Shown here: positions 1 through 9,250 of the stretch, piece by piece | Layout: each line of letters starts with the position of its first letter | How positions within the stretch are numbered: the stretch's first letter is position 1 | DNA from: Lautropia sp. | Lineage (GTDB): Bacteria > Pseudomonadota > Gammaproteobacteria > Burkholderiales > Burkholderiaceae_E | Assembly (NCBI GenBank): GCA_030530775.1 | Contig: JAUMUG010000001.1 | Span: forward strand, 186,001 to 250,000 | Length of the DNA stretch: 64,000 nucleotides | Reading direction: 5' to 3' | Made by a program: the position numbers and the translations under genes | The notes under the pieces: model-generated | Databases searched by the model: none | Told to the model about the DNA's origin: nothing | The model's input: the letters and a program-made list of their open reading frames with translations, nothing else

Positions 1-215
1 GCCATCTGACTGCCAGCGTGATCAAGGTCGTGACCGAGCGCAACACGGTTTATTTGATGGGCGTGGTGACTCATGAAGAAGGTCAGCGTGCTTCCATCGT
101 TGCTTCGCAGGTTTCCGGTGTCAAACGGGTCATCACGCTGTTCGAGTATGTGACCGAGGCCGAGCTGGAGCGGCTGCAGGGCACCGACGGCCCCAGGAAG
201 GACGGAGGGCGGTGA
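1..215 (+). CDS. BON-domain protein, DolP/YraP-like (5' end missing)
   Basis: Only the last ~71 codons are present; the frame is already open at base 3 and stops with TGA at 213-215. The visible part matches the second half of a BON domain: a beta strand (VYLMGVV), the T-EEG turn, an alpha helix, and the VSGVKRVITLFEY strand typical of DolP/YraP/OsmY-family outer-membrane lipoproteins, which support envelope integrity. The signal peptide and first BON domain would lie upstream of the window. A short charged tail follows the domain. The BON assignment is firm; the DolP name is inferred from the motif wording and cannot be confirmed without the N-terminus. Confidence 0.75.
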   Translation, partial: HLTASVIKVVTERNTVYLMGVVTHEEGQRASIVASQVSGVKRVITLFEYVTEAELERLQGTDGPRKDGGR

Positions 216-278
216 GCAAGCGCCCGGTGCCCCCGCTTTTGGGCACAGGGGCTGCGTCCGACAGGGCCGTGCTTGCTC
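214..278 (+). other. nested inverted repeat after the BON gene
   Basis: GAGCAAGC (214-221) pairs perfectly with GCTTGCTC (271-278), enclosing a second stem GTGCCC (227-232)/GGGCAC (241-246). The structure starts inside the BON gene's stop codon. There is no T-run after it, so if it ends transcription it is not a classic intrinsic terminator; it may equally protect the mRNA 3' end. Confidence 0.35.
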
Positions 279-397
279 GGAAGCCGTGAACGGGACGGCT
301 CACGGACAGGTGCTTCGTTGGGTCCGGCTTTCTCCGGCGCTTGGCTCCGGGTGTCACCCGACTGTACGCCTGGCAGGAGGAGCCTCAGTGATGGCGA

Positions 398-1492
398 TCA
401 TCGTGGGGCCTGGGATGCCGCTTCGTTACATGGTGTCCGATTGGATTTGGCACCGCGTGTGGCTTCTTCGGCCTGCAGATCCGCGTGATAGGAGCTGCGG
501 ACCAGGGCGCCGATGGCGGCATGTTGGAAGCCCATGTCGTAGGCCTGGTCTTCGAAATACTTGAAAGTGTCGGGCGTGACGTAGCGGCGCACCGGTAGAT
601 GGTGCGCTGAAGGTGCCAGATACTGACCGATGGTGATCCGGTCGATGTGGTGGGCGCGCATGTCGTGCATCACTTCGATGATTTCCTCATCGGTCTCGCC
701 CAGGCCCACCATCAGCCCGGACTTGGTCGGCACATGGGGTACCCTCTCCTTGAACTGTTTGAGCAGCTCCAACGAATGATCGTATTTGGCGCCAGGCCGG
801 GCTTCCCGGTAGAGTCGGGGGACGGTTTCGAGATTGTGGTTCATCACATCCGGCGGCGCGGTTTCCAGGATGTCCAGCGCTTTGCCCAGACGCCCGCGGA
901 AGTCGGGCACCAGGACTTCGATTTGGGTATCGGGCGACAGCGCCTGAACTTCCTTGATGCACTCGACATAATGGCCGGCACCGCCGTCACGCAGATCGTC
1001 GCGATCCACTGAAGTGATCACCACATATTTGAGGCGTAGCGCTGCGATGGTCTTGGCCAGATTGCGCGGTTCTTCTGGATCGAGTGGATCGGGGCGGCCA
1101 TGGCCCACGTCGCAGAAGGGGCAGCGCCGGGTGCATTTGTCGCCCATGATCATGAAGGTGGCCGTACCCTTGCCGAAGCATTCACCGATGTTCGGGCAGG
1201 AGGCTTCCTCGCAAACCGTGAAGAGCTTGTGCTCGCGCAAGATTTCCTTGATCTCATAAAAGCGGCTGCCCAGCTTCGGCGGCTGGCGCCGGATCCAGTC
1301 GGGTTTGCGCAGCATCTGCTCGATCGGAACGATCTTGATCGGGATGCGGGCCGTTTTGGCTTCGCCCTTTTGCTTCTGGCGAGCGTCGACTACCGCGGCC
1401 GCCGACGTGACGGCGACGGGTGCAGGAACGGGGGGCGCGACAGCGGCGGGGGCAGCGGCTGAGACGGGTTCGGAAAGAGTGCTCGGATCCAT
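398..1492 (-). CDS. lipA: lipoyl synthase LipA
   Basis: Radical-SAM enzyme that inserts two sulfurs into octanoyl groups on lipoyl domains (last step of lipoate assembly, cytoplasm). From the chosen start the protein has 364 residues. Both iron-sulfur cluster sets are visible: the auxiliary cluster cysteines at about 94, 99 and 105 ([12 protein letters not shown]) and the radical-SAM CxxxCxxC at about 120, 124 and 127 (CTRRCPFC). The first ~55 residues are an Ala/Pro/Val-rich extension before the conserved [10 protein letters not shown] block. ATG at 1492 is preferred over one at 1528: it lies 7 nt after the lipB stop and has GAGGG about 12 nt upstream, whereas the longer start would overlap lipB. 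Probably cotranscribed with lipB. Confidence 0.97.
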   Translation of the reverse strand: MDPSTLSEPVSAAAPAAVAPPVPAPVAVTSAAAVVDARQKQKGEAKTARIPIKIVPIEQMLRKPDWIRRQPPKLGSRFYEIKEILREHKLFTVCEEASCPNIGECFGKGTATFMIMGDKCTRRCPFCDVGHGRPDPLDPEEPRNLAKTIAALRLKYVVITSVDRDDLRDGGAGHYVECIKEVQALSPDTQIEVLVPDFRGRLGKALDILETAPPDVMNHNLETVPRLYREARPGAKYDHSLELLKQFKERVPHVPTKSGLMVGLGETDEEIIEVMHDMRAHHIDRITIGQYLAPSAHHLPVRRYVTPDTFKYFEDQAYDMGFQHAAIGALVRSSYHADLQAEEATRGAKSNRTPCNEAASQAPR

Positions 1493-1499
1493 CGGCGGA

Positions 1500-2447
1500 T
1501 TATCCCTCAATTGCTGTGCAAAGCGCACGTCCGAGATTCAAGGCCAGGTCGTCCAAATCGATATCGGAGTGAGCGCCTGCTTCGTGGTAAACATCGGTCA
1601 TCCGAAGGTTCTGAAAACCACAAGGATTGATGCGCAGAAAGGGACTCAAATCCATCTGCCCGTTGAGCGCCAGTCCATGATAGGAAAATCCATGGCTGCT
1701 TTTCAAGCCGATGGAAGCGATCTTGGCCACGTCCGCGGCAGGTACCGCAACCGGATGCCGGATCGGCTTGCTCGCCATGGCCGACGGTCGTGAGGGAATC
1801 GGTCGAACGCTCGTCGTGTCAGAGCACGCCCGGACATAAATGCCGGGGGCCCCTTCCTGACGGATCGCCTGTATGCCATAGCGCGTCAGGCAGTCGATGA
1901 TGGCGGATTCGACCCTGTCGACCAGGTGCCGGATACCGAGCCGGCGGGTACGCAAATCCAGCATCAGATAGGCCATGATCTGCCCTGGGCCATGATAAGT
2001 GATCTGCCCACCTCGTTCGGTGGGTACCACCGGAATATCGCCGGCATCGTGCAGGTGCTCGGTACGTGCGTTCAGTCCAAGCGTGAACACCGGTGGGTGT
2101 TGCATCAACCAGATCTCGTCGCCCAGAAGGGCGGCCTGGGTGGGATCGGGCCGGACCCGACTGACCGCCCGGGTCAAGGCCGATGGAAGCGTGTCGGTGG
2201 ATTGGCACAGGTGACCGGCAGCCGTGCCGGGGGGGTCGGGAGCCGTCGGGGGGCAGGCTGGTCCGGTTGCGACCATGGCTGACATCGATCGACCGGAACC
2301 GGGCGGGCGGAGAGAGGCCATTCGCGCCGCGTGGCGAACAGCGGTCCATCGACGCATCTGCTCCAGCGCTTCGTGGTACGGCACGGTGCCCAGCAGACGC
2401 AGACGGATTGGAGGGAGCGAAGAAGAGGTCGCCATGGGTGCGAACAC
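1500..2447 (-). CDS. lipB: octanoyltransferase LipB with two inserts
   Basis: Transfers octanoyl from acyl-carrier protein to lipoyl domains, supplying LipA. Family blocks are clear: PPVFTLG, the [12 protein letters not shown] block, the lysine block KIASIGLK, and the nucleophile in INPCGF (about Cys276). At 315 residues it is roughly 80-100 longer than typical LipB. The extra length sits in two places: about 65 residues of Pro/Ala/Ser-rich sequence between the first helix (YHEALEQM) and the [11 protein letters not shown] block, and about 30 residues between GAPGIYVR and the catalytic lysine. Both are in frame and leave the active site intact. The start is uncertain: GTG at 2447 or ATG at 2435, neither with a good ribosome site. 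Confidence 0.93.
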   Translation of the reverse strand: MFAPMATSSSLPPIRLRLLGTVPYHEALEQMRRWTAVRHAARMASLRPPGSGRSMSAMVATGPACPPTAPDPPGTAAGHLCQSTDTLPSALTRAVSRVRPDPTQAALLGDEIWLMQHPPVFTLGLNARTEHLHDAGDIPVVPTERGGQITYHGPGQIMAYLMLDLRTRRLGIRHLVDRVESAIIDCLTRYGIQAIRQEGAPGIYVRACSDTTSVRPIPSRPSAMASKPIRHPVAVPAADVAKIASIGLKSSHGFSYHGLALNGQMDLSPFLRINPCGFQNLRMTDVYHEAGAHSDIDLDDLALNLGRALCTAIEG

Positions 2448-2674
2448 AAAACGAACGATCGGCTATTGCGGGCCGGACTGGACGACGGAGGGCCGGGATT
2501 GGCGCAGATATTCGGTGTGCTGCGTCATTGCCTTCATGCATGGACCGACTGCGCTACCCCGACTTCGTACCGGGCGCAAACCGTGATGATGTCGGGGTAT
2601 TTCCACCAGCGCGACTGCGCGTCGGAATACAGGCCGGGGCCGGGTGTGAATCAGAGAATCGCCGGCGACACCAA

Positions 2675-2965
2675 TCAGAGAACGACCGACACCATCTCGT
2701 GAGCCGACAGTTCCGAATAGAGTGAATCGAGCTGGGCACGCGAATGGGCGGTGAAGGTGGCTGTCAATGACAGATAGGTGTCGCTTCTGGAAGTACGCGT
2801 TTGCAGCGCTGCGGGATTGAAGTCTTCGGCGTGGCGGCTGATGATTTCCGAGACGGTCTCGATAAAGCCTTCCACGTTGCGACCCATGATTTTGATCGGG
2901 AAGCTCATTGGGAACTGCATCGGATCGGCGCAGGTGATATCGGTGCCGGCGGGAGTGTCGCGCAT
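2675..2965 (-). CDS. ybeD: YbeD/DUF493 family protein
   Basis: A 96-residue protein with the DUF493 (YbeD) pattern: a FPIKIMGRN beta strand, an amphipathic helix, the SRSDTYLSLT strand, and a second helix ending in a HEMVSVVL strand, i.e. the ferredoxin-like fold known for YbeD. The biochemical role is unknown; the family resembles small regulatory domains. It lies between dat and lipB, the conserved dacA-ybeD-lipB-lipA order seen in many Proteobacteria, which supports the call. The ATG at 2965 is used; a second ATG follows at residue 16, just before the conserved core. The 227 bp between its stop and lipB hold no gene. Confidence 0.88.
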   Translation of the reverse strand: MRDTPAGTDITCADPMQFPMSFPIKIMGRNVEGFIETVSEIISRHAEDFNPAALQTRTSRSDTYLSLTATFTAHSRAQLDSLYSELSAHEMVSVVL

Positions 2966-3227
2966 GGGGTCTCACAAAAAAGTGTCGGGATGAAAGGCTG
3001 CCCATCGGCGTTGCATGGGCCAAGGACGTATGCGAAAAATGCAGCACTGCCGAAGTATGTGTTCGACGGGAGCGGAGCCAGGAAAATTTCGTTGGCGAAC
3101 CGGCGAACCGGCGAAACGTCGAACAGGCTCGTGGCATTTGAACCGGGGGCGGCGCGGTCACGGACCGGCTTCGACGAGCGGCGCTTCGCGGTTGCGATTG
3201 CGGCTGTCCAAACTTCGCGGTGTTGCC

Positions 3228-4076
3228 TCAGGCTACCTGCTTGGCCGTCTGATAGGCCGCAAACAACTTCTCGAAGATGGGGCCGGGTCGACCGTTTCCA
3301 ACCGGCCGGCCGTCCAGACGGGTAATCGGCTGGACTTCCTTGGTGGCCGAAGACAGCAGCAGCTCGTCGGCGGCCGATACTTCTTCGCGGCTGATCGGCC
3401 GGGATTCGAAGGGGATGCCTGCCGCTGCCGCCAGCTCTTCCAGCAGACCGTAGCGGATCCCTTCCAGAATCAGATGGTTGCGCGGTGGGGCTGCCAGTTT
3501 GCCATTACGTACCAACCAGATGTTGGCGGCCGAGCCTTCGGTCAGGAAACCGTCTCGGAACATGATGCACTCGGGCACACCCGCATCCAGGGCCGCTTGG
3601 CGGGCCAGTACATTGCCCAGCAATGAAATCGATTTGATGTCGCAATGCAGCCAGCGTTCATCGGGCAGCGAAATGGTGGCCAGACCGTTGCCGATACTGG
3701 CACGGGTCGGTGGCGTGAAGGGGCTGCTCATGGCGAATACGGTCGGCTTGATACCGGCTGGAAAACCGTGATCCCGTTTGGCCACGCCACGGGTGATCTG
3801 GATATAGACGAACTGGTCCGCCCAGGGATGGCGGCCGACCAGCTCGCGCACCAGTTCGCGCCAGCCGGTTTCATCCATCGGGTGTTCGATCCGAATCTTG
3901 TCGAGACTGCGACGGAGACGCGCCAGATGTTCCGCCATCCGGAAAGGCTTCCCCTGATAGACGGGCACCACCTCATAAATGCCGTCACCGAAGATGAAAC
4001 CCCGGTCCAGCACCGGAATGCGGGCTTCACTCAGGGGCAGGAACTCGCCATTGAGATAGACGATTTCGTTGGCCAT
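3228..4076 (-). CDS. dat: D-amino-acid transaminase (class IV, PLP-dependent)
   Basis: A 282-residue fold-type IV aminotransferase. Seen: the N-terminal VYLNGEF strand, LDRGFIFGDGIYE block, FVYIQITRG, the PLP-binding lysine at about 148 (CDIKSISLLGNV), and the FLTEGSAANIW block that closes the phosphate site. This wording fits D-amino-acid transaminase better than branched-chain aminotransferase or 4-amino-4-deoxychorismate lyase, which share the fold. It would convert D-alanine and 2-oxoglutarate to D-glutamate and pyruvate, a fitting neighbour for the D-Ala carboxypeptidase gene upstream. The start has AGGAG about 8 nt upstream. Runs in the same direction as dacA and ybeD. Confidence 0.9.
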   Translation of the reverse strand: MANEIVYLNGEFLPLSEARIPVLDRGFIFGDGIYEVVPVYQGKPFRMAEHLARLRRSLDKIRIEHPMDETGWRELVRELVGRHPWADQFVYIQITRGVAKRDHGFPAGIKPTVFAMSSPFTPPTRASIGNGLATISLPDERWLHCDIKSISLLGNVLARQAALDAGVPECIMFRDGFLTEGSAANIWLVRNGKLAAPPRNHLILEGIRYGLLEELAAAAGIPFESRPISREEVSAADELLLSSATKEVQPITRLDGRPVGNGRPGPIFEKLFAAYQTAKQVA

Positions 4077-4295
4077 GACAGACTCCTGTAGAAAACGGCC
4101 ACGACACCAGGGGTTTCGGCCGTGGAAATCGCGAAGGCGAAAGGCCGCTCCATTGACAGGTCGTGATCACTGCGCTCCTTGGCGGGTGCCATCCCGCACA
4201 AAAACAGGCAAAAGCCGGGCGTCAGGCACTGGCCCAAGCGGCTTGTAGCCGCCGATCCTCGTCCGGTCCGGGCTTTGGCGCCTCGTGTCCGATTA

Positions 4296-5498
4296 TTACT
4301 TGATCCAGAGTCGAATGGTATCCCAGGTCCGTTTGAACCAGCCGGCGGTCTCCACGGTCTCCTGGGCTTGCAGTGGCCGTTCGGCAATGATGGTTTCACC
4401 CAGCTTGATGCGCAGCGTGCCGATGCGCTGTCCGGCCTGAATCGGCGCCACCAGCGGTTCGGTCCGCTCGATCTCGCCTTTGATGTTGGCCACCTGCGAA
4501 CGTGGTGCGGTGATCAGTACGTTTTCGGCAAAGCCGGCGGCCACGGTTGCCTTCTTGCCTTTCCAGACTGGGTGACGGCCGACCGGCTCCCCTTTTTTGT
4601 ACAGTGACAGCACTTCGAAGTTCTGAAAGCCGTAATTCAGCAACTTCTGTGATTCGGTGGCCCGTGACGATTCGGAACCGGCGCCCAGCAGCACCGACAG
4701 CATGCGGCGGGAGAAACCCGTGCCACTTTGCTCGCGTCGGGCAGAGGCAATCAGACAATAGCCGGCAGCGTCGGTATGACCAGTCTTGACACCGTCTACC
4801 GTCGGGTCGATGAACAGCAGGCGATTGCGATTGAACTGGCGTACCCCGTTGAAGGTGTACTCCTTTTCGGAGTACAGCTTGTAGTAGCCGGGAAAGTCCT
4901 TGATCAAATGGGTCGACAACAGGGCCAGATCGCGTGCGCTGGAATAGTGGTCGGGCGCGGGCAGGCCGGAGGCATTGACGAAATGTGTGTTCTTCATGCC
5001 CAGGCGTCGGGCCTCGGCGTTCATCCGATCGACGAACTGCTCCTCGCTGCCGGCAACGGCTTCGGCCAGGATGATGGCGGCGTCGTTGCCGGATTGAATG
5101 ATCAGACCGTGCAGCAGTTCGTCGACCGTGGCGGGCACCCGGGGATCGACGAACATCCGTGAGCCGATCGCCTTGTAGGCTTTCTGTGAAACCGGTGGGC
5201 GGGTGTCCAGCTTGATCGTATTGTCACGCAGTGCACTGAAGACCAGATACGCGGTCATCAGCTTGGTCAGTGATGCCGGCTCGACCCTCTCGTCGGGCAT
5301 CTGGCTGTAGAGCACCGTGTTGGTGGTCACGTCGATCAGAAACCAGGAGCGTGCCGCAATGTCCGGAGGTGGCAATGCGGTCTGCGCGCCGACGGGAGAA
5401 ACACCGCCCAGCCACAGGCTGGCAGCCAGAAGGGTGGCGCCGATCACTCGGCCACAAGGGGCGAGACGCCCGAAAGAAAGGATAGAGAGTGATGACAC
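4296..5498 (-). CDS. dacA: D-alanyl-D-alanine carboxypeptidase (PBP5/6 type)
   Basis: Periplasmic, membrane-anchored penicillin-binding protein that trims the terminal D-Ala from peptidoglycan side chains. All three serine-peptidase motifs are present: SLTK (about 76-79), SGN (about 136-138) and KTG (about 238-240). A PBP5 C-terminal domain and an amphipathic anchoring helix ending WFKRTWDTIRLWIK follow. The open frame extends to 5621, but GTG at 5498 is chosen: AGGA lies about 8 nt upstream and it places a clear signal peptide (hydrophobic core ATLLAASLWLGG, cleavage near PVGAQT) at the N-terminus. This gives 400 residues, normal for the family. Confidence 0.95.
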   Translation of the reverse strand: MSSLSILSFGRLAPCGRVIGATLLAASLWLGGVSPVGAQTALPPPDIAARSWFLIDVTTNTVLYSQMPDERVEPASLTKLMTAYLVFSALRDNTIKLDTRPPVSQKAYKAIGSRMFVDPRVPATVDELLHGLIIQSGNDAAIILAEAVAGSEEQFVDRMNAEARRLGMKNTHFVNASGLPAPDHYSSARDLALLSTHLIKDFPGYYKLYSEKEYTFNGVRQFNRNRLLFIDPTVDGVKTGHTDAAGYCLIASARREQSGTGFSRRMLSVLLGAGSESSRATESQKLLNYGFQNFEVLSLYKKGEPVGRHPVWKGKKATVAAGFAENVLITAPRSQVANIKGEIERTEPLVAPIQAGQRIGTLRIKLGETIIAERPLQAQETVETAGWFKRTWDTIRLWIK

Positions 5499-5907
5499 GG
5501 CGTGTTCCTGCAGCGGACGGGGCACGGCGATGAGGTGCACCGTCGAACGGGCATGCGGACGCTGCCCAGCGCGCGAAATTATGCCACCCGACCTGGTATG
5601 TCGCTTTGCGGCAGAGTCCACGTGGTATGAAGTGTCGTCAGGGCGGTACGTTTCTGTTTCATTGCAGAGAATGATGCAGAATCATGGATAATCTCTTTGT
5701 GTGGGCATGAGTGTGCACTGAGTAGCATGATGCCCGTTCCGCATTGTTTGCCCGACAGTGAATGCTCACCTTGTCAGGAATACCGGGCTGCAGAAATCGC
5801 GAAAGAGGGGCAGAGGAGGAGGGGAGAAATCCCGACGGATACCGTCTCTGACCGAAGGATGGTATGTCGACAGCCCGCCAGGCGTTGGGAGAGCAGCGGT
5901 GCTTGCA
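5499..5907. other. gene-free stretch between dacA and an unknown gene
   Basis: About 410 bases without a supportable gene. It must contain the dacA promoter on the minus strand. Around 5670-5700 the sequence is locally AT-richer (ATGATGCAGAATCATGGAT contains an ATGAT/ATCAT inverted pair), but no convincing -35/-10 pair or terminator was found. Confidence 0.4.
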
Positions 5908-6525
5908 TCAAAGCGGGCCGTGTCGGCGGACGCGGGCGGCGATGCGTTGGGCGGCCGCCGAGTTCTTGCGCTTCTGAACCGTGTTGATGATTTCACGCAG
6001 CACGTGGCGCAGCACCTGTAGATTGACACAGTCCTGTATCCGTGCTTCGAGTACCGAGGCCTCCGGTCCGAGCTCCGCTTCGAAAGCGCCGGCCAGAGTG
6101 CGTTTGATGCCCTGCAGTTTCAGTTCGGTCTGCGGGTCATTGGCGGGCATGGCCGTGCGGGCGATGCCGGTCAGCGCGATCATGTCACGGGCGATCAGCT
6201 CTTTCAGTGCCGTGGGCAGATCGGCCGGACGGACGATGGCCGGAATCTCGCCCAGTGAACGTCGGCCGTCGAGCAGTCCGAGCAGGCGTCTGGCCGGAAT
6301 CGACAGCATCCGCTTCGGATACCTCAGGGTTTCCGTACCGGTTTCGGTCAAGGAAAACACCATGCGCGGATTGGGGCGGTCGCGCCCGTCACCCAACGCC
6401 AGATGGATGGCGCGCAGACGCGCGGAGGGAATCCGGGAGGCGGTCCAGGAGCGTGGTGGTTCCCAGCTGTCCGGATCGGTGTGGCGAACGGGCTCGAGCT
6501 TGGAGATGATGGGCGGCGTCTGCAT
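5908..6525 (-). CDS. unknown protein, winged-helix-like repeat family A
   Basis: No known function. 205 residues, no signal peptide or membrane segment. A block at about residues 60-120 (ETGTETLRYP, then LSIPARRLLGLLDGRRSLGE, then LPTALKELIARDMI) reads like a small winged-helix domain and matches the corresponding block of the next upstream gene (6700-7263), so the two are likely paralogs. The C-terminal half is charged and helical and has one cysteine (QDCVNLQ). The two genes run in the same direction with 174 nt between them. The domain assignment is by eye only. Confidence 0.65.
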   Translation of the reverse strand: MQTPPIISKLEPVRHTDPDSWEPPRSWTASRIPSARLRAIHLALGDGRDRPNPRMVFSLTETGTETLRYPKRMLSIPARRLLGLLDGRRSLGEIPAIVRPADLPTALKELIARDMIALTGIARTAMPANDPQTELKLQGIKRTLAGAFEAELGPEASVLEARIQDCVNLQVLRHVLREIINTVQKRKNSAAAQRIAARVRRHGPL

Positions 6526-6699
6526 CTGCGCGCGTCGGGACCGGCAATGGCTGCCGGCCGGCAGGAAGGTTCGTGGATGGTGCTCCGGTGGCGTGGTGTC
6601 CGGCGCAGTCTGCCCGGGAGCCGGGATTCGACTACACCTCGAATGATAGCGCGCCGGCCATACTGCGTGACAAACCCTTCCCGAGGTCGGCCGTGACGT

Positions 6700-7263
6700 T
6701 CAGGCGGCCCGGTCCTGACGGCTTCGCGGGGCCGGGGGCGTGGCCAGCAGTTCGGCGAAGGCGGGCGTCAGCCTTTGCAGTTCCGCTTCCGATTGGCAGG
6801 ATTCGATCCGCTCGATCATCATCGTGCTGAGCCGGCCGATCTGTTGTAGAAACAGGATACGGGCCTGCGCGCGTTGGCGCGCCAGACGGACCGCTGCCTC
6901 GTCTCTCGGATTGCGGGCCGGCATGTCGGCCAGTGAGCGGCTGGCCGCGGCTGCGCCGGGATCGTTCTGTCGTGCCGTTGGATCGATGCGCCGTGCCAGA
7001 TCGATACGGCGTATCAGCTTGCGTCGTTCCAGCTCGATCAATGCAGTCGGCAACCAGGTCTCCTCGGTGATCCGGCGCAGCTCGTCGATCGTCTGAGGTT
7101 CCTCGAACAGCATCAGCAGGCGGGTGGCCTGTGCCGACAAGGCCAGCGCCGGCTCTTTCAATTGGGCCTGCCCGGCGGCCGTGCGCTCGAAACACAGCAC
7201 GGGACGGCGGGAATGGGAAGAGGGCTCGGCAACCGGCTTGCCGATCAGCGTGGTATCAGACAT
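6700..7263 (-). CDS. unknown protein, winged-helix-like repeat family B
   Basis: No known function. 187 residues with no signal peptide. The segment at about residues 25-90 (FERTAAGQAQL, then LSAQATRLLMLFEEPQTIDE, then LPTALIELERRKLIRRIDL) aligns with the same block of the neighbouring 205-residue protein: Leu-Ser, Ala-x-Arg-Leu-Leu, Leu-Pro-Thr-Ala-Leu and Leu-Ile positions coincide. The C-terminal part is a long charged helix (RQRAQARILFLQQIGRLST). Its ATG overlaps the end of the alpha/beta hydrolase gene by 8 nt, so translation is probably coupled. Confidence 0.7.
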   Translation of the reverse strand: MSDTTLIGKPVAEPSSHSRRPVLCFERTAAGQAQLKEPALALSAQATRLLMLFEEPQTIDELRRITEETWLPTALIELERRKLIRRIDLARRIDPTARQNDPGAAAASRSLADMPARNPRDEAAVRLARQRAQARILFLQQIGRLSTMMIERIESCQSEAELQRLTPAFAELLATPPAPRSRQDRAA

Positions 7264-7903
7264 GTTCTCCAGCCATATGGCGCAGGATCAGCGTTTTCAA
7301 TTGGGTCAGTCCACCATGAAAAAAGTGGCCCGCCCCGGGGACGACGACCAGTGGCAAGCTTTGTGGACGCGCCCAGTTCAGAACATCGGCCAGCGGCACC
7401 ACATCGTCTTCTTCTCCATGTATCACCAGTGTGTTGCTGGGCACGGTCGGCACGTCGAAGCGCTTGACGGCGGGGCCGATGAACACCATCGGTCGCGGTG
7501 TCACGGGGTAAGCATCCAACCGTTCGGCCAATCGTGATTGCACAAAAGTACCGAACGAGAATCCGGCCAGTATCAACGGCAGGGGCCGGGGCAAATCTGC
7601 GACAATTTCGTGGGTCAGTGCGTGTCGCAACACGGTCTCCATGTCGTCGGTTTCACCGTTGCCGTGATCGAACTCGCCGGCACTTTCTCCCACCCCACGA
7701 AAGTTGGGCCGCCAGCAGACTGCGCCCAGTTGCAGCAACGAACGGGCCAGGGTCTGGGCGATCTTGTTGTGCATCGAGCCGCCATGTAGCGGGTGTGGGT
7801 GGGCGATCAGCGCCAGCATGCGCGGTGCGGCGGGTACATCGAGCGCGCACTCGATGGGGCCGGCGGCTCCGGGGATGGTCAGGATTCGGGTGGCTGCGTT
7901 CAT
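7256..7903 (-). CDS. alpha/beta hydrolase
   Basis: 215 residues from the ATG at 7903, which has GAAGG just upstream; the open frame extends further but that part looks like non-coding leader. It shows a compact serine hydrolase core: HPHPLHGGSMHNKIA (oxyanion loop region), RPNFRGVGES, the nucleophile elbow GFSFG, the acid in GEEDDVVPL and the histidine in GAGHFFHG. This matches the YsgA/dienelactone-hydrolase-like group often annotated only as alpha/beta hydrolase. The substrate is unknown. The stop overlaps the next gene's start by 8 nt. Confidence 0.85.
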   Translation of the reverse strand: MNAATRILTIPGAAGPIECALDVPAAPRMLALIAHPHPLHGGSMHNKIAQTLARSLLQLGAVCWRPNFRGVGESAGEFDHGNGETDDMETVLRHALTHEIVADLPRPLPLILAGFSFGTFVQSRLAERLDAYPVTPRPMVFIGPAVKRFDVPTVPSNTLVIHGEEDDVVPLADVLNWARPQSLPLVVVPGAGHFFHGGLTQLKTLILRHMAGEHV

Positions 7904-7987
7904 GGCCTTCGATCGATCAGAATGACAGGAGATCGATGATCGTAACGCAGTGCAGCGCCCCGAACGGCTTCCGAACACTCGGGGGCT

Positions 7988-9133
7988 TCAGACAGCCGGC
8001 TGGCGGCGGGATGTGCGGCCGTGTATATGCCTGGCTGCAAAGGGCGAGGCTTCGACCGTGAAGAAATACAGCAGGCTCAGCGGCCAGAAGGCCGACACGA
8101 CGCGTAGCAGGCTGCGAAAGGCCGGCGTGGCCGCTTTCATCAGCAGGCTGGAGGGGCGCTGCGCCAGCAGATGCTCGAAACCCGGATCCGGCGGAATCAG
8201 ACTGGCCAGCAGCAGTGTCGGCGGAATCAATGCGAGGACCAGCAGCCGGCGCCAGTAGCTCGGGCCGTGCAACATCGGCAGCAACAGCATGAGTGCCAGC
8301 AGGATACCGATCGGCAGACCGCGGGCGTAGGTTTCCCACAGATTGCTGTTACCGTAGATATGTGGTGCGGCCAAAACCCTTGCCGTCATCGCTGTCACCA
8401 CCAGACAGAGCACCACGGCCAGGCGTGTGCCCGGGCGGCTCACCAGCTCGAAGGCCAATAGGGCCGGCAATACGATCGCCAGCCCGATCATCAGCGTTTC
8501 GGCCACGGGTTGCCATTCGGCGGGCAGCAGCGCCTGCGTCCAGAATGCCGGAAGCCATTCCGAACCCGGCCAGGGCGCCAGCGGCGCGCTGATCAGCAGC
8601 AGCTGCTGCGGCGCGCACTGACCCAGTAGCCAGAGCATCAGAAGCAACATGGCGATCAGATGATGGCGCCGAAAGCGCGAGGTACCACTCATCAGCAGGT
8701 CCAGCAGCGAACGGCGGGGCAACAGCACCGCCACCAGAGCGCCCAGCAGCGCCCCGCCGCCATTGGCAGCCAGATCCAGCAGCGATGGCACGCGGCGGGG
8801 CAGATAGGACTGCAGCGTTTCCATGCCAAAGGACAGCAGCACCCCCGCCAGGGTCGCCAGCAGCAATCCGCCAAAGGCACCGGCACGCCGTTGCCACAAG
8901 CGTGCGGATACGAAGCCGAAGCCAGCGTAGGCCAGCACATTGACGGCCAGATCACCGTATGAATAGAAGCGGGGGATACCCGCGGACAGCCATGCCCAGG
9001 GGCTGCTGCGCCGCAACTCCCACCCGGTCAGCGGAAACAGCGAAAGGTAGAGAATGCTGCCGAGCAGCAGCAACCACAGCACGTTGGCCGTCAGCGTGTG
9101 TCGAGAGGCGGCGGGGGAGGCGAAGCGTGACAT
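7988..9133 (-). CDS. VanZ-family membrane protein
   Basis: Integral membrane protein, about 381 residues from the ATG at 9133. Its N-terminal half has the VanZ-like pattern: a first helix (NVLWLLLLGSILYLSLFPL), then GDLAVNVLAYAGFGFV, a loop ending GMETLQSYLPRR, and SLLDLAANGGGALLGAL. Three or more further helices follow, and the C-terminal ~30 residues are basic. VanZ homologs are linked to glycopeptide tolerance and cell-surface processes, but the function here is unproven. The open frame runs to 9928, but that part is antisense to birA. A second possible ATG lies at 9175; neither has a good ribosome site. Confidence 0.8.
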   Translation of the reverse strand: MSRFASPAASRHTLTANVLWLLLLGSILYLSLFPLTGWELRRSSPWAWLSAGIPRFYSYGDLAVNVLAYAGFGFVSARLWQRRAGAFGGLLLATLAGVLLSFGMETLQSYLPRRVPSLLDLAANGGGALLGALVAVLLPRRSLLDLLMSGTSRFRRHHLIAMLLLMLWLLGQCAPQQLLLISAPLAPWPGSEWLPAFWTQALLPAEWQPVAETLMIGLAIVLPALLAFELVSRPGTRLAVVLCLVVTAMTARVLAAPHIYGNSNLWETYARGLPIGILLALMLLLPMLHGPSYWRRLLVLALIPPTLLLASLIPPDPGFEHLLAQRPSSLLMKAATPAFRSLLRVVSAFWPLSLLYFFTVEASPFAARHIHGRTSRRQPAV

Positions 9134-9250
9134 GTCACTGAGCTTTATAACATGGCCGGCAGATGCGTGCGCCATTCTGTCTGTTTTGGTGTCTCTATAC
9201 GGTCTGCTCGAGCGCTGTGAATGGCATGGATCACTGCTATGCTCGTTGTC

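Noticed and set aside
2463-3161. 232-codon minus-strand frame over ybeD
   Set aside because: It overlaps the conserved ybeD frame and has no family match.
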